DNA from: Roseiarcus sp963833955
Lineage (GTDB): Bacteria; Pseudomonadota; Alphaproteobacteria; Rhizobiales; Beijerinckiaceae
Length of the DNA: 64,000 bases
Reading direction: 5' to 3'
NCBI GenBank assembly: GCA_963833955.1
Contig: CAWHZY010000017.1
Location: 1 to 64,000 of the forward strand
The position numbers and the translations under genes were made by a program. Below are positions 52,695 through 61,820 of this stretch, piece by piece. The first letter of the stretch is position 1. Each line of letters starts with the position of its first letter. The notes under the pieces were generated by a model. That model was given only the letters and a program-made list of their open reading frames with translations. It was not told where the DNA came from and made no database searches.

Positions 52695-54650
52695 ATGTCC
52701 AAGCCCGCGACGCTCGATCCCGTCACTTTCGAGGTTCTGAAAAATTCCTTCATAACGGCCGTGGATCAGATGGCCGAGCAGATCCTCAGGACCTGCTATT
52801 CCTTCGTCATCTATAACCGCGACTTCTCCAACGCGCTCCATGACGCTAACGGCGACAGCGTGGCTCAGGGCAATGGCGATATATCGGTCCACGTCGGCAC
52901 GCTGCATTACACCTGCAAGGCGGTGATAGCGTTCTTCAAAGGCGACATGCACCCCGGCGACGTCTACATGATCAACGACCCCTATGCCGGGGGCACGCAT
53001 TTCAGCGACGTCCGGCTCGTCCGACCCATTTTCGTCGGCGACGAGGTGATCGGCTACGCGCAGTCGAACGGCCATTGGTCGGACATGGGCGGCTCGGTGC
53101 CTGGCTCCTTCGACGTCATGGCCAAGGACATGTTCCGCGAGGGTCTGCGCATCACGCCCGTGCGTATCTTCGATCGTGGGCGCTTCTGCCGCGATGTGGC
53201 CCATATGATCGCCAGCAACACCCGTGACCCGGCCTCCCTCATCGGCGACATGCACGCCCAGGCCGAGGCCACCAATGTTGCGGCGCGCGAGGTGCTGCGG
53301 CTCGTCAATAAATACGGCAAGGACGTTGTGCTGGCCGGCATGGCGGCGGTGCAGGATTACGTCGAGCGCACCGTGCGCCAACGCTTGGCGGTTCTGCCGG
53401 ATGGCTCGTGGGAAACGGTGGACTATATCGACCGCGATGTGTCGGGCGGCGAGGGCATGATCCCGATCCGCGTCAAGACCACGATCGCGGGCGACAAGGT
53501 CATCTACGACTTTACCGGCAGTCATCCGACCATCGGCTCCATCTATAACTCAGCCTTTGGCGCCACTTTCTCGGCCTGCGTCGCCGGGATGAAAACCTTC
53601 TTCCCCGACCTGCCGCTGAATTCCGGCCTCTACCGGGTCATCGAGGTGGTGGCGTCGCCCGACACCGTGGTGAGCGCGAAATGGCCGGTCGCCGTAACCG
53701 GCTTCCTGATGCCCTTCGAGAAGATCATGAACTCGATCTACGAGATCTGGTCCGGCATCATGCCGCACCGCGCGATCTCCTGCACTTTCAACATTGAATA
53801 TCTGCTCACCGGCGGCAATGACGCGCGCAGGCCCGAAAAACCGATCTTCATGTTCTACGATTGGTTGCCAGGCGGTTGGGGCGGCCGAAATGGCAAGGAC
53901 GGCGCCAATGTGACCCAGGCCTCGTTCGGCACGGGCATGCTATCGCAGCCCGTCGAAGGTCAGGAACGAGGCGCGCCGATCCTCACAACCGAATTCGAGG
54001 CCGTGACGGATTCGGGGGGGCCTGGCAAGTGGCGCGGCGGGGTTGGCGCCCGCAAGGCGTCCATCCTGCTCGCGGGTGAGAACACCGTTCTATCCTATAT
54101 CTGCGACCGCGAACGCGCCGTGGTTTGGGGGACCAACGGCGGCCTGCCCTCCATGCCGCACGGCCTGCATTTGCGGCGCAGTGGCGCTCAAGAGGACACA
54201 TGGCTTGGCTCCGTCTTCTCAGACGTGCCGCTGCAACCGGGCGACCTGTTCAGCCGGCCTACGGCGGGCGGCGGCGGTTACGGCGATCCGCTGGAGCGCG
54301 ATCCGGAAAAGGTGAAGGAGGATGTCGCGGACAATTACGTTTCGATCGAGCGTGCGGCCATGGATTACGGGGTCATCCTCAAGGTGATCGACCAGGATCT
54401 TTGCGCTTACGAAGTCGACCGGGAAGCGACGAAGCGCGAGCGCGCTGCCATCCGCGCTCATCGGCGCGGATGGCAAGAAGAGGAACCCGAGGCGGTGGCG
54501 GCCAAATACCGGGCTGGCGCGATCAACGCGCTCGACGCCGTGCGCCGCTATGCCGTGATCCTCGACTGGGGCAGCGGGGAACTGCTGCCGAATTCGACGG
54601 AGCAATTTCGCGAACAGTTCCGAATTCGCTCGCTCGCGCACTGGGGGTGA
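52695..54650 (+). CDS. hyuB: Hydantoinase B-type subunit 2
   Basis: Second HyuB paralogue, 651 aa, from the ATG at 52695 (MSKPATLDPVTFEVLKNSFI) behind GTCAGGAGG. Motifs: NDPYAGGTHFSDVRLVRPIF, YDFTGSHPTIGSIYNSAFGA, LPGGWGGRNGKDGANVTQ and RPTAGGGGYGDPLERDPEKV. It is ~90 residues longer than the first HyuB, with an extended charged C-terminus (AYEVDREATKRERAAIRA). It closes the island operon. Confidence 0.92.
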   Translation: MSKPATLDPVTFEVLKNSFITAVDQMAEQILRTCYSFVIYNRDFSNALHDANGDSVAQGNGDISVHVGTLHYTCKAVIAFFKGDMHPGDVYMINDPYAGGTHFSDVRLVRPIFVGDEVIGYAQSNGHWSDMGGSVPGSFDVMAKDMFREGLRITPVRIFDRGRFCRDVAHMIASNTRDPASLIGDMHAQAEATNVAAREVLRLVNKYGKDVVLAGMAAVQDYVERTVRQRLAVLPDGSWETVDYIDRDVSGGEGMIPIRVKTTIAGDKVIYDFTGSHPTIGSIYNSAFGATFSACVAGMKTFFPDLPLNSGLYRVIEVVASPDTVVSAKWPVAVTGFLMPFEKIMNSIYEIWSGIMPHRAISCTFNIEYLLTGGNDARRPEKPIFMFYDWLPGGWGGRNGKDGANVTQASFGTGMLSQPVEGQERGAPILTTEFEAVTDSGGPGKWRGGVGARKASILLAGENTVLSYICDRERAVVWGTNGGLPSMPHGLHLRRSGAQEDTWLGSVFSDVPLQPGDLFSRPTAGGGGYGDPLERDPEKVKEDVADNYVSIERAAMDYGVILKVIDQDLCAYEVDREATKRERAAIRAHRRGWQEEEPEAVAAKYRAGAINALDAVRRYAVILDWGSGELLPNSTEQFREQFRIRSLAHWG

Positions 54651-54945
54651 AGCCTGGGTGGGTGATAAGATCAAGGAGGTCGATGGCGGTCCGGCCGCTA
54701 TTGACTGGAGTTGATTTGGCTCCTTCTCGGCGGGGCGCGACGTTCAGTCCGATCAATCCGGTTTGATGGAGTGGAAGTCCCCTCCTGACGGCATCGCAAT
54801 GTGCCAAGGTGGCGATGGTTGCACATCCCACGAATGAAGAGGGCATCCATGGAAGAAGCTAGCTGTTTAGTCCCGGCATTTGCTGGAGCGGGTTGAGTTT
54901 AAATCGCTGGGGCTGGGAAGTCCATGCTTTGCAGATGAACTCGTA
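54651..54945. other. Non-coding junction with possible insertion-sequence remnants
   Basis: After the island, the next ~295 bases have no supported gene. A short leftward frame is a shadow of the hyuB end. A segment around 54800-54855 followed by an ATG (MEEASCLVPAFAGAG) looks like the 5' flank of an IS110-type gene, but continues only 15 codons. I treat it as a probable scar, with low certainty. Confidence 0.3.
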
Positions 54946-54946
54946 A

Positions 54947-55059
54947 TACCAATTCTATTTGAGCGCAACTCATCGCGCTCAACCCCGCGCAACGGCGCGG
55001 GCGCGCATTCGCGCTTCGGCCATAAGGCGATGATCGGTTCCGATCATCCAGTCTTGGTA
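54947..55059 (-). repeat. MITE-like palindromic repeat, copy 2
   Basis: The 109-bp core (54949-55057) is in inverse orientation to the other copies and flanked by TA on both sides. It contains CGATGATCGG-TTCCGATCAT, CGCATTCGCGC and TTGAGCGC/GCGCTCAA hairpins. It sits directly against a fragment of an IS630 transposase gene (DFKKAYP begins within about ten bases), so it may have inserted into that gene. Confidence 0.85.
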
Positions 55060-55061
55060 TG

Positions 55062-55446
55062 AGGATTTTAAAAAAGCCTACCCGAGCGCCTGGCGCAGAT
55101 CGGGCGCGAAAAAGGCGTCGAGCCCGACGCCATAGAAATCTGGTTTGCGGACCAGGCGCGCATTGGCCAGAAGAACAAGATCACGCGACGTTGGGCCAAA
55201 CGCGGCACGCGCCCCAGCGCGCCGAAAGACCAACGAACCGCATCGGCCTATATCTTCGGGGCGATCTGTCCCGGGGATGGCAAGGGCGCGGCGCTCGTCA
55301 TGCCCAGGTGCGATACAGAGGCGATGAATCTCCGCCTCGCCGAAATCGCCACGCAGATCGCGCCGGGCGCGCACGCGGCGCTTCTCGTCGATCAGGCCGG
55401 CTGGCATCTCTCGGGCAGCCTGACAGTTCCGCCCCAAGACACGTGA
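55062..55446 (+). pseudogene. IS630-family transposase fragment
   Basis: After a one-base shift near 55080, the frame reads LPERLAQIGREKGVEPDAIE, then IWFADQARIGQKNKITRRWA, RTASAYIFGAICPGDGKGAA and LLVDQAGWHLSG. This is the catalytic core of an IS630 transposase with the first and second acidic residues. Both the N-terminal DNA-binding part and the final Glu-containing part are missing; a TGA ends it at 55446. It is not functional. Confidence 0.8.
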
Positions 55447-55529
55447 TCGCCGCTGCCGGCGAAATGCCCGGAATTGGAATCGGCACGTGAGAATGTTTGG
55501 CAGTCATGCGCGATAATCGTAAGCGGCCT

Positions 55530-57164
55530 TCACGTCCCACGGCGTAGGGAGGTTGACGAGAGAGTTTGAGCGAGCGCGTCAGGCAGCGAGTCGATCGGGC
55601 GGCGTGAGCTTTGGGCCATGCCCATGGCATGAGTTCGTCGATGCGCGATGCGGGCCAGAGATTGACGAGCTTGTCGAGGACGCCGGCGATGTAGGCTTGC
55701 GGCTCGACGTCGTTGAGCTTGCACGTCTCGATCAGCGAGGCGACGCAGGCCCAGTTTTCGGCCCCCTCGTCATGACCAGCGAAGAGCGCGTTCTTGCGAT
55801 TGAGAACGATCGGGCGGATGCCGCGCTCGACAATGTTGGTGTCGAGTTCGATGCGTCCGTCGTCGAGGAAGCGGACGAGCCCTTCCCAATGGTTCAGACC
55901 ATAACGAAGTTCGTCGGCGATCCCGGACTTGCCCGAGACGCGCGCCAGCTGATGCTCGAGCCAGGGCCTGAACGCCATGACGAGCGGCTTGCTCTGCTCC
56001 TGGCGCGCGCGGCGACGCTCGTCGGCGCTTGCGCCCCTGATCGTTTTCTCGATCGCGTAGAGCGCGGCGATTCTCTCAAGCGCCTCACGGGCGATCGGCG
56101 CTTCACCCTTGGCGTGGTCGAAGAACCGGCGCCGCAGGTGCGACCAGCAGAAGGCGAGCGTGATCCGGCGATCGGGCGCCTTGGCGGCGATCGTCTTGTA
56201 GGCGGCGTAACCGTCGCACTGAACAACGCCCGCATAATTGTCGAGCAGCTTCAGGCCGTGGATCGCCCCGCGGCCGGGTGCATAGGCGAAGGCGATGGCC
56301 GGAGGGTCCGCGCCGCCCCATGGCCGATCGTCGCGGGCGACCGCCCAGAAGTAGCCCTCCTTGACGCGGCCTCGGCCCGGATCGAGCACCGGGGCCTTCG
56401 TCTCGTCGACCGCGATCTTGGCCGAGGTCAGGATGAGTTCGCGACGGCGGTCATAGACCGGCCGGAGTTCTGCGGCCGCGTAGCCGACCCAGAACGCCAG
56501 CGTCGAGCGCTTGATGTCGAGGCCCTGAGCGGCCAGCATCTGGGCCTGACGATAGAGCGGCAGATGCCAAGCATATTTGGACACCAGCACGGAGGCGACC
56601 ATCGCCTCGGTCGGCAGGCCGCCCTTGATCAGCCGCTCGGGCGCCGGCGCCTGAACCACGGCCTCCTCGCAGGCGCGGCACGCATATTTCGGGTCGGTGC
56701 GTCACCAGCACCCGGAACTGCGCCGGGACCACATCTAGCCGCTCCGAGACATCGGCGCCGATCGCATGCATCGGCGATCGGCAGCATGGGCAGGTCCGGT
56801 CCTCGGGCTCGATCGTGACGTGAACGCGCGGAAGATGGGCCGGCAGCGCGCCGCGATTCGCCCGGCGCTTTTCGGCCCGCGCCGCCGCGGCGGCCTTGTT
56901 CTGCTTGTCGTCGGCCGCCTCGCTGGCGGCGACCGCCTGCTCGACGTCCTCCAGCGCCAAAGCGAACTGGTCCGGATCGAGCTTCTCGGACTTGCGCCCG
57001 AACTGCATTCGCTGGAGCTGGCGCAGAAGATGCGCGAGACGATCGTTCTGCCTGAGCGCCGCGTCGCGCTCGATGATCGCGGCGTCCCGCTCGGCGAGCG
57101 CCGCAGCCAGCCGCGCCTCAAGCGCGTCGATGTCGGGCGGGGGCTGATTCGCGGCGGCGCTCAC
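55530..57164 (-). pseudogene. tnpC: IS66 transposase TnpC, frameshifted
   Basis: Large IS66 transposase, ~540 aa when repaired. N-terminal coiled coil (DIDALEARLAAALAERDAA), RMQFGRKSEKLDPDQ, zinc-binding CPCCRSPM, then a frame change near 56690 inside HRPKYACRACEEAV. The DDE core follows: VDETKAPVLDPGRG, QCDGYAAYKTIAAKAPD, LAFCWSHLRRRFFD and the Glu in DTNIVERGIRP. A second shift near the C-terminus gives the probable ending LSSTSLRRGT at 55530. With two breaks it is likely inactive or mis-sequenced. Confidence 0.85.
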
Positions 57165-57226
57165 ACCTGAAAGAGAATCAGATTTGCTCGTGCTTGTGGA
57201 GAGAAATCAGCCGCTTCGCACAAGCT

Positions 57227-57580
57227 TCACGACGCCGTCTCCGGCGCCAGAATGTCGCGCGCGTGCAGGCGCGACCAATCCAGCCCATCGACGAGCGCAG
57301 CCAGTTGCGACGCCGACAGCCGCATGACGCCGTCGCTGATCGGCGGCCAGCGAAACGCGCCTTCCTCAAGACGCTTCCAATACAAAATCAGGCCGGAGCC
57401 GTCCCAGGCCAAAATCTTCAACCGGTCCCCCCGCTTCGAGCGAAAGACGAGGATCGTCCCGGAGAACGGATCGCGTTGAAGCTCCTCCTTCGCCAGCGCC
57501 GCCAGGCTGTCAGCGCCACGCCGAAAGTCGACAGGCTTCGTCGCCACCAGAATCCGAACGCCAGAGGGAACCGAAATCAC
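57227..57580 (-). CDS. tnpB: IS66 accessory protein TnpB
   Basis: A 117-residue IS66 Orf2-like protein: VPSGVRILVATKPVDFRRGA, FSGTILVFRSKRGDRLKILA, SGLILYWKRLEEGAF. It is needed for transposition of IS66 elements, with unknown biochemical activity. It overlaps tnpA by four bases and is intact. Confidence 0.93.
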   Translation of the reverse strand: MISVPSGVRILVATKPVDFRRGADSLAALAKEELQRDPFSGTILVFRSKRGDRLKILAWDGSGLILYWKRLEEGAFRWPPISDGVMRLSASQLAALVDGLDWSRLHARDILAPETAS

Positions 57581-58014
57581 GTCGCGGCCTTCACCGCCCG
57601 CAGCACCTTCGTCAGCGTCGCAAGATCGGTTCCAGGTCCAACGCGCACCACCGCCGCGCCGAGCGCGATCTCGATCGTCCCGATCGCCGTTGGGCAGGAC
57701 GGCGCCACGGGCGGCCCCGCCTGAGGCTCTCCTGTCTCCACAAGAACCGGCGCGAAGCTCATCTCGGCCGCGTCGCTGCTTTGACGCCGGGTCGAGCGCC
57801 GGCGCACGTCACGACGCCACCCGAACAACTGCTGCGGCGTCAGCCCATGCCGCCGCGCGACAGCCGACACTTCGTCCCCGCTCTCGTAACTCTCGGTGAG
57901 AATCCGCGCTTTCTGTTCGGCCGACCATGCCCGCCGTCGGCCAGATCCGGTGAAGACCTCAAGCCGACGAAGCGGCTCCCCCTTCGATTTGTGCAAAAGC
58001 TCAGTGTCCGACAC
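57577..58014 (-). CDS. tnpA: IS66 accessory protein TnpA
   Basis: A 145-residue helix-turn-helix protein: RRRAWSAEQKARILTESYES, VSAVARRHGLTPQQLFGWRR (the recognition helices), ending with TDLATLTKVLRAVKAA. First gene of the IS66 element; intact. Confidence 0.92.
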   Translation of the reverse strand: MSDTELLHKSKGEPLRRLEVFTGSGRRRAWSAEQKARILTESYESGDEVSAVARRHGLTPQQLFGWRRDVRRRSTRRQSSDAAEMSFAPVLVETGEPQAGPPVAPSCPTAIGTIEIALGAAVVRVGPGTDLATLTKVLRAVKAAT

Positions 58015-58105
58015 GTGTCTAACTCGCTCTCAACTCAGCGACGTCAGACTATCGACCCAGCACCACACCGCGGTAGGTGCGGTCTAACGACCGCTTACGC
58101 TTGAG

Positions 58106-58355
58106 CCTAAGCCGAGCGTCGCGCGTCGGGTCGAGGTATTCACGGGGACGGGGCGTCGCCGTCGGGGGTCGTCCGACGAGAAAGCTTGGATTCTCGAGGA
58201 GACACTGGGGGTGGGGCAGTGGTGTCGAAGGTCGCGCGGGGTCACGGGATCACCTCGCAGCAGCTGTTTGGATGGCGACGGTCCGCTAGGGGCCGCGCGA
58301 TCGAGAGGTCGGACGCGCCCGGCTTTGCGCCGGCGATGTTGGAGGCGCCGGCTGA
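58106..58355 (+). pseudogene. tnpA: IS66 tnpA remnant
   Basis: Translation with one frame change recovers VEVFTGTGRRRRGSSDEKAW, then VVSKVARGHGITSQQLFGWR and RSDAPGFAPAMLEAPAD: the helix-turn-helix and variable tail of an IS66 TnpA. It breaks off at MITE copy 3. Confidence 0.7.
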
Positions 58356-58466
58356 TACTAAGCCTCGATGATCGGAACCGATCATCGCCTTATGGCCGAA
58401 GCGCGAATGCGCGCCCGCGCCGTTGCGCGGGTTTGAGCGCGATGAGTTCGCGCTCAGATAGAATTA
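58356..58466 (+). repeat. MITE-like palindromic repeat, copy 3 (right end split off by an IS630)
   Basis: This copy starts after TA at 58356-58357. Same internal palindromes as the other copies (CTCGATGATCGGAACCGATC...). Its left end reads ATACTAA, and after the IS630 the sequence resumes at 59521 with TAGTAT, so the original right end was AGAATTAGTAT: a perfect terminal inverse of ATACTAA. The IS630 thus inserted at the TA just inside this copy's right terminus. Confidence 0.8.
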
Positions 58467-59520
58467 GAGCATCGGACTGTCAGATTGAAATCGTCGGGGA
58501 TTCCCGCGGGGATGGGAATGTGATTCACTTCCGGTTGGAGGTGATTTGCGATGCCGAAGCCCTATTCGCTTGATCTTCGCGAGCGTGTGGTGAGTTACGT
58601 TGAGGGCGGGTGTTCGCGGCGTGCGGCGGCGGCCCATTTCAGGGTGTCGCCCTCGTTTGTGATCAATTTGATGACGGCTTTTCGCCAACGCGGGGCGGTT
58701 GCGCCCAAGGCGCTTGGCGGCTGGCGACACAGCAAGCTCGACCCGCACCGCGACTTCATCTTGCGCCGCGTGGCGGAGAAGGACGACATCAGCATGCCGG
58801 AGCTGGCGCGCGAACTTCAAGCCGCCAGCGGCGTGAAAGTCGACCCCGCCTCGCTGTCGCGGCTTGGCTGATCCGCAACGGCCTGAGCTTTAAAAAAAAG
58901 CCTTCAGGCCAGCGAATGCGATCGGCCCGACGTGCGCCAGGCGCGCGAGGCGTGGAAGGCTGAACGGCAGCCCAAGATGCGGACCGAGCCGCATCGGCTG
59001 ATCTTCATCGACGAAACGGGAACCAACACAAAGATGACCCGCGCGCGCGGACGCTGCGAGAGGGGCGAGCGCCTTCACTCCAAGGCCCCCTTTGGCCATT
59101 GGAAGACCCAGACTTTCGTCGCCGGGCTGCGCTGCGGCGCCCTGACCGCGCCGTGGGTCATCGACGCGCCGATGGACCGGACAATCTTCGAGACCTACGT
59201 GAGTACCCAACTCGCCCCGACCCTCGAAAAAGGCGACATCGTCATCCTGGACAACCCGCCCGCCCACAAAAGCCCGGCCGCCGAACAAGCCATCCGCGAG
59301 CGGGGCGCTTGGCTCATGTTTCTGCCGCCCTACAGCCCCGACCTCAATCCCATCGAAATGGCCTTCGCCAAACTCAAGGCGCATCTGCGCGCCTTGGCCA
59401 TGCGCACCATCAACGAACTCTGGAAGGCGATCGGCCAAATCTGCGATCTCTTCACCTCAGAAGAATGCGCAAATTACTTCGAAGCCGCAGGGTACGGATT
59501 CAAATGAGCGTCCGATGCTC
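58467..59520 (+). mobile_element. IS630-family insertion sequence within MITE copy 3
   Basis: 1054 bp, ending in GAGCATCGGAC (58467) and GTCCGATGCTC (to 59520), an exact 11-bp inverted repeat that continues imperfectly inward. TA is duplicated on both sides (58465-58466 and 59521-59522), as expected for IS630. Confidence 0.9.
58551..59507 (+). pseudogene. IS630-family transposase, frameshifted
   Basis: N-terminal half MPKPYSLDLRERVVSYVEGG with the helix-turn-helix RRAAAAHFRVSPSFVINLM is in one frame to LSRLG at 58871. LIRNGLSFKK is in a second frame, and after a run of eight A (about 58892-58899) the remainder is in a third (LQASECDRPDVRQAREAWKA). That final part has catalytic residues in LIFIDETGTNTKM, VILDNPPAHKSPA and PDLNPIEMAFAKLKAHLRAL. 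Seven A instead of eight would remove the second break. The shift directions do not fit simple -1 programmed frameshifting. Confidence 0.88.
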
Positions 59521-59525
59521 TAGTA

Positions 59526-60345
59526 TCAGATCTATGGCCGCCAGGGCGTCGAACTCGACCGCTCGACGCTGGCCGGCTGGTCGGGGCGCGCCGCCTTCGC
59601 GCTACGGCCCGTCTACGGGCGATTGTTCGACGTCTTGTACCAGAACTCGATGATCGGAACCGATCATCGCCTTATGGCCGAAGCGCGAATGCGCGCCCGC
59701 GCCGTTGCGCGGGTTTGAGCGCGATGAGTCGCGCTCAAATAGAATTGGTATTGAAGGGTTCGGACAATCTCTTCGCCGACGAGACGCGCGCGCCGGTGCT
59801 CGATCCGGGCCGACGCAAGACCAAGACCGGCCAGCTGTGGGCCTATGCCCGCGACGACCGGCCCTGGGGCGGTCCCGAGCCGCCGGGCGTCGCCTATGTC
59901 TACGAGCCCGACCGCAAGCACGAGCGTCCCGCCGCGCATCTGGCCGGCTTCGCTGGATGCCTCCAGGTCGATGGCTACGGCGCCTACAAAGCGCTGGCCG
60001 AGGGCAACGCGGTTACGCTGGCTTTCTGCTGGGCGCACGCGCGACGAAACTTCTTCGACATCCAGGCCGCGAACCCGGCCCCGATCGCCGTCGAGGCGCT
60101 GGCGAGGATCGGCGGCCTCTACGCCATCGAACGCGATATCCGGGGGCTCGGAGCTTCGGCGCGGCTGGCCGCCCGCCAAGCCCGCGCCAGACCGATCCTC
60201 GAGGCGATGAAGCCCTGGTTGGAGGCCAAGCTCGCCGCTGTCTCCGGCAAATCGAAACTCGCCGAGGCGATCCGCTACGCGCTCTCGCGCTGGGCGGGCC
60301 TGACCCGCTACCTCGACTATGGGCGGATCGAAATGTCCACGGATG
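59526..60345 (+). pseudogene. tnpC: IS66 tnpC fragments split by MITE copy 4
   Basis: The first piece reads QIYGRQGVELDRSTLAGWSG to GRLFDVL. After MITE copy 4 the coding resumes LKGSDNLFADETRAPVLDPG, GQLWAYARDDRPWGG, LQVDGYGAYKALAEGNAVTL, FCWAHARRNFFDIQAA and TRYLDYGRIEMS, then is cut by the IS110 element. The sequence on each side of MITE 4 joins into continuous TnpC, showing the repeat inserted into an existing gene. Confidence 0.85.
59638..59750 (+). repeat. MITE-like palindromic repeat, copy 4, inserted into tnpC
   Basis: The 109-bp core (59640-59748) is flanked by TA on both sides, running CCAGAACTC ... AGAATTGG. It is the cleanest copy. It interrupts an IS66 tnpC reading frame between GRLFDVL and LKGSDNLFADET, direct evidence that the repeat moved after the IS66 arrived. 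Confidence 0.9.
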
Positions 60346-60359
60346 GTGCTGACAAGAGG

Positions 60360-61586
60360 GAATCGTCAGCCGAGGCGTAGCGGTCATGGCCGGAGCCGTG
60401 GGCGGCTTTTCCTTCCACGCCGCCACCATTCGCTCGTAGGCCTGCTCAGCACGCCGCACGTAGTTGGCTTCCCGCTCGCGGATCTCCTTGATCCAGCAGT
60501 CCCGACCGGGTCCCGCCTTGCCATACGCGCGCGGAGCGCCGGCTTTGAGCGCTGCTTTACGTAGTTTCATGGCGGTGAAGGCGGGCCGCGCGTAGGCGTA
60601 CTCGGTCCCATCCGTCAGAACATGCCAGATCATCACTGCCAGCTTTCTCGCGGTTGCGACGGCCGCCGCGGGCGCCACCCCGATTGCGCTGGACCCGTTC
60701 AAAGAAAGCCCTCAACGGACCCGGCGCCGTCTTCGCGGACCATGCCGCCTCGACAAGCATCTTGCGGGCGTGGGTGTTTGCCTGCTTGCTGATCGGTCCG
60801 TGGCGCGCAGGGCGATCGCCGGATTGGCGGACCTTCGGCGTCAATCCGAAGTGGCAACTCAGCTTCTCGGGCGTCTCGAACCGCGAGATATCGCCGATCG
60901 AGGCCAAGACGGTCGATGCCACGACCGGCCCGATCCCAGGGATCGTCATCAGGCGAATCACTCGGGGGTCCTCGAGCGCTTCGCGGATGATCGTCATGTC
61001 GAGTTTGGCGAGCCGGTTCGAATTGCGCTCCAGTTCGTCGACCAACCGACCGACGATCGCTTGTTCCTCCTCAGGCAACGGCAAGCCAGCCAGCCATTTC
61101 TTGCCGGCCTTGCCGAACAGATGGCCCGAGTACTTCGGGATCAGATTTGCATGCAGGATCGCGTGAATGCGTCCCTTGGTGCGGACGACCTGCTCAAGAA
61201 CGCCCATGCGCTCAACCGTCTGTCGCCGCTGGCATTGGGTGTTGTCGTCCGCAACCCAGACCTCCGGTAGAAAGCCGCCGGCGTGAAGTCTGGCCAATAT
61301 GACCGCGTCGATCTTGTCCGTCTTCACCCGGGCATAGGCGATCGCCCGAACCATTCGCGGATTCGCCACGACCACGCGCTTGACGAAAGGATCGCAAGAT
61401 CCGCTCGACGGCGGCGCTGTTGCCGGTGGCCTCGATGACAACCTCGTCCTCAACCGAGAGCGACTTCCCGAATCTGATGAGGCGGTCGTGAATGAGATCG
61501 ACCCGCTGCTCCCGCTTGACCTGCCCGTCCTGCAAGAACGCCGCTTGCGCGAACGAGCGATCAATATCCATGCCGATGATCGCCAT
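60360..61586 (-). pseudogene. IS110-family transposase (DEDD), frameshifted
   Basis: Begins MAIIGMDIDRSFAQAAFLQD at 61586 behind AGGAGG, with the first Asp of the RuvC-like DEDD site and VVIEATGNSAAVERIL carrying the Glu. A shift near 61385 leads to FVKRVVVANPRMVRAIAYAR and KTDKIDAVILARLHAGG (last Asp pair). The C-terminal Tnp20 domain (RLMTIPGIGPVVASTVLASI, FETPEKLSCHFGLTPKVRQS) follows, then a second shift near 60690 to GVAPAAAVATARKLAVMIWH and the end of the gene near 60360. Two breaks make it non-functional as sequenced. Confidence 0.82.
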
Positions 61587-61589
61587 GAC

Positions 61590-61820
61590 TCCTCCTAAGT
61601 CTTCTTCGGGAGCCAGCGGGCTTGCACGACATCTACGGATCCGCGCTCGCAGCGCAACCGGGCAAGTCGTAGGGGCGGCCAAGTAACAACTCGAGCTCGC
61701 AGCTCATGGTCATGACGGCCTGCCGCCGTTTCGTGCTCCCAACGCCCCGATCCCGGTGGCCCATCCATGACCTTCTCAGGCAATGAATGCCAGCTGGAAC
61801 AGCGGCGTCGCGCACACCAT
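61590..61820 (-). ncRNA. Non-coding end of the IS110 element, possible bridge RNA locus
   Basis: IS110-family elements encode a structured guide (bridge) RNA in the non-coding end next to the transposase gene. Here the ~235 bases upstream of the transposase contain no gene but several short inverted repeats (for example GCGCTCGCAGCGC, CTCGAGCTCGCAGCTCATG, CGGATCCG). This position and size match expectations; the RNA itself is not demonstrated. Confidence 0.4.

Larger units (their letters stand above)
55519..58097 (-). mobile_element. IS66-family insertion sequence (tnpA-tnpB-tnpC)
   Basis: Ends are GTAAGCGG at 55519 and its inverse CCGCTTAC at 58090-58097, the usual IS66 termini. Inside, in leftward order, are tnpA, tnpB and tnpC with the normal overlaps. 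The 8-bp flanks (55511-55518 and 58098-58105) do not match, so the target duplication has been lost, perhaps by recombination with the second IS66 copy that starts immediately to the right. Confidence 0.85.

Noticed and set aside
50667..54650. A single 1327-residue HyuA-HyuB fusion protein like 5-oxoprolinase
   Set aside because: The junction (about 52495-52692) is arginine-rich out-of-frame translation. The adjacent frame gives a proper HyuA C-terminus with its own stop at 52692, and HyuB has its own ribosome-binding site and ATG at 52695. The fusion is created by a one-base shift.
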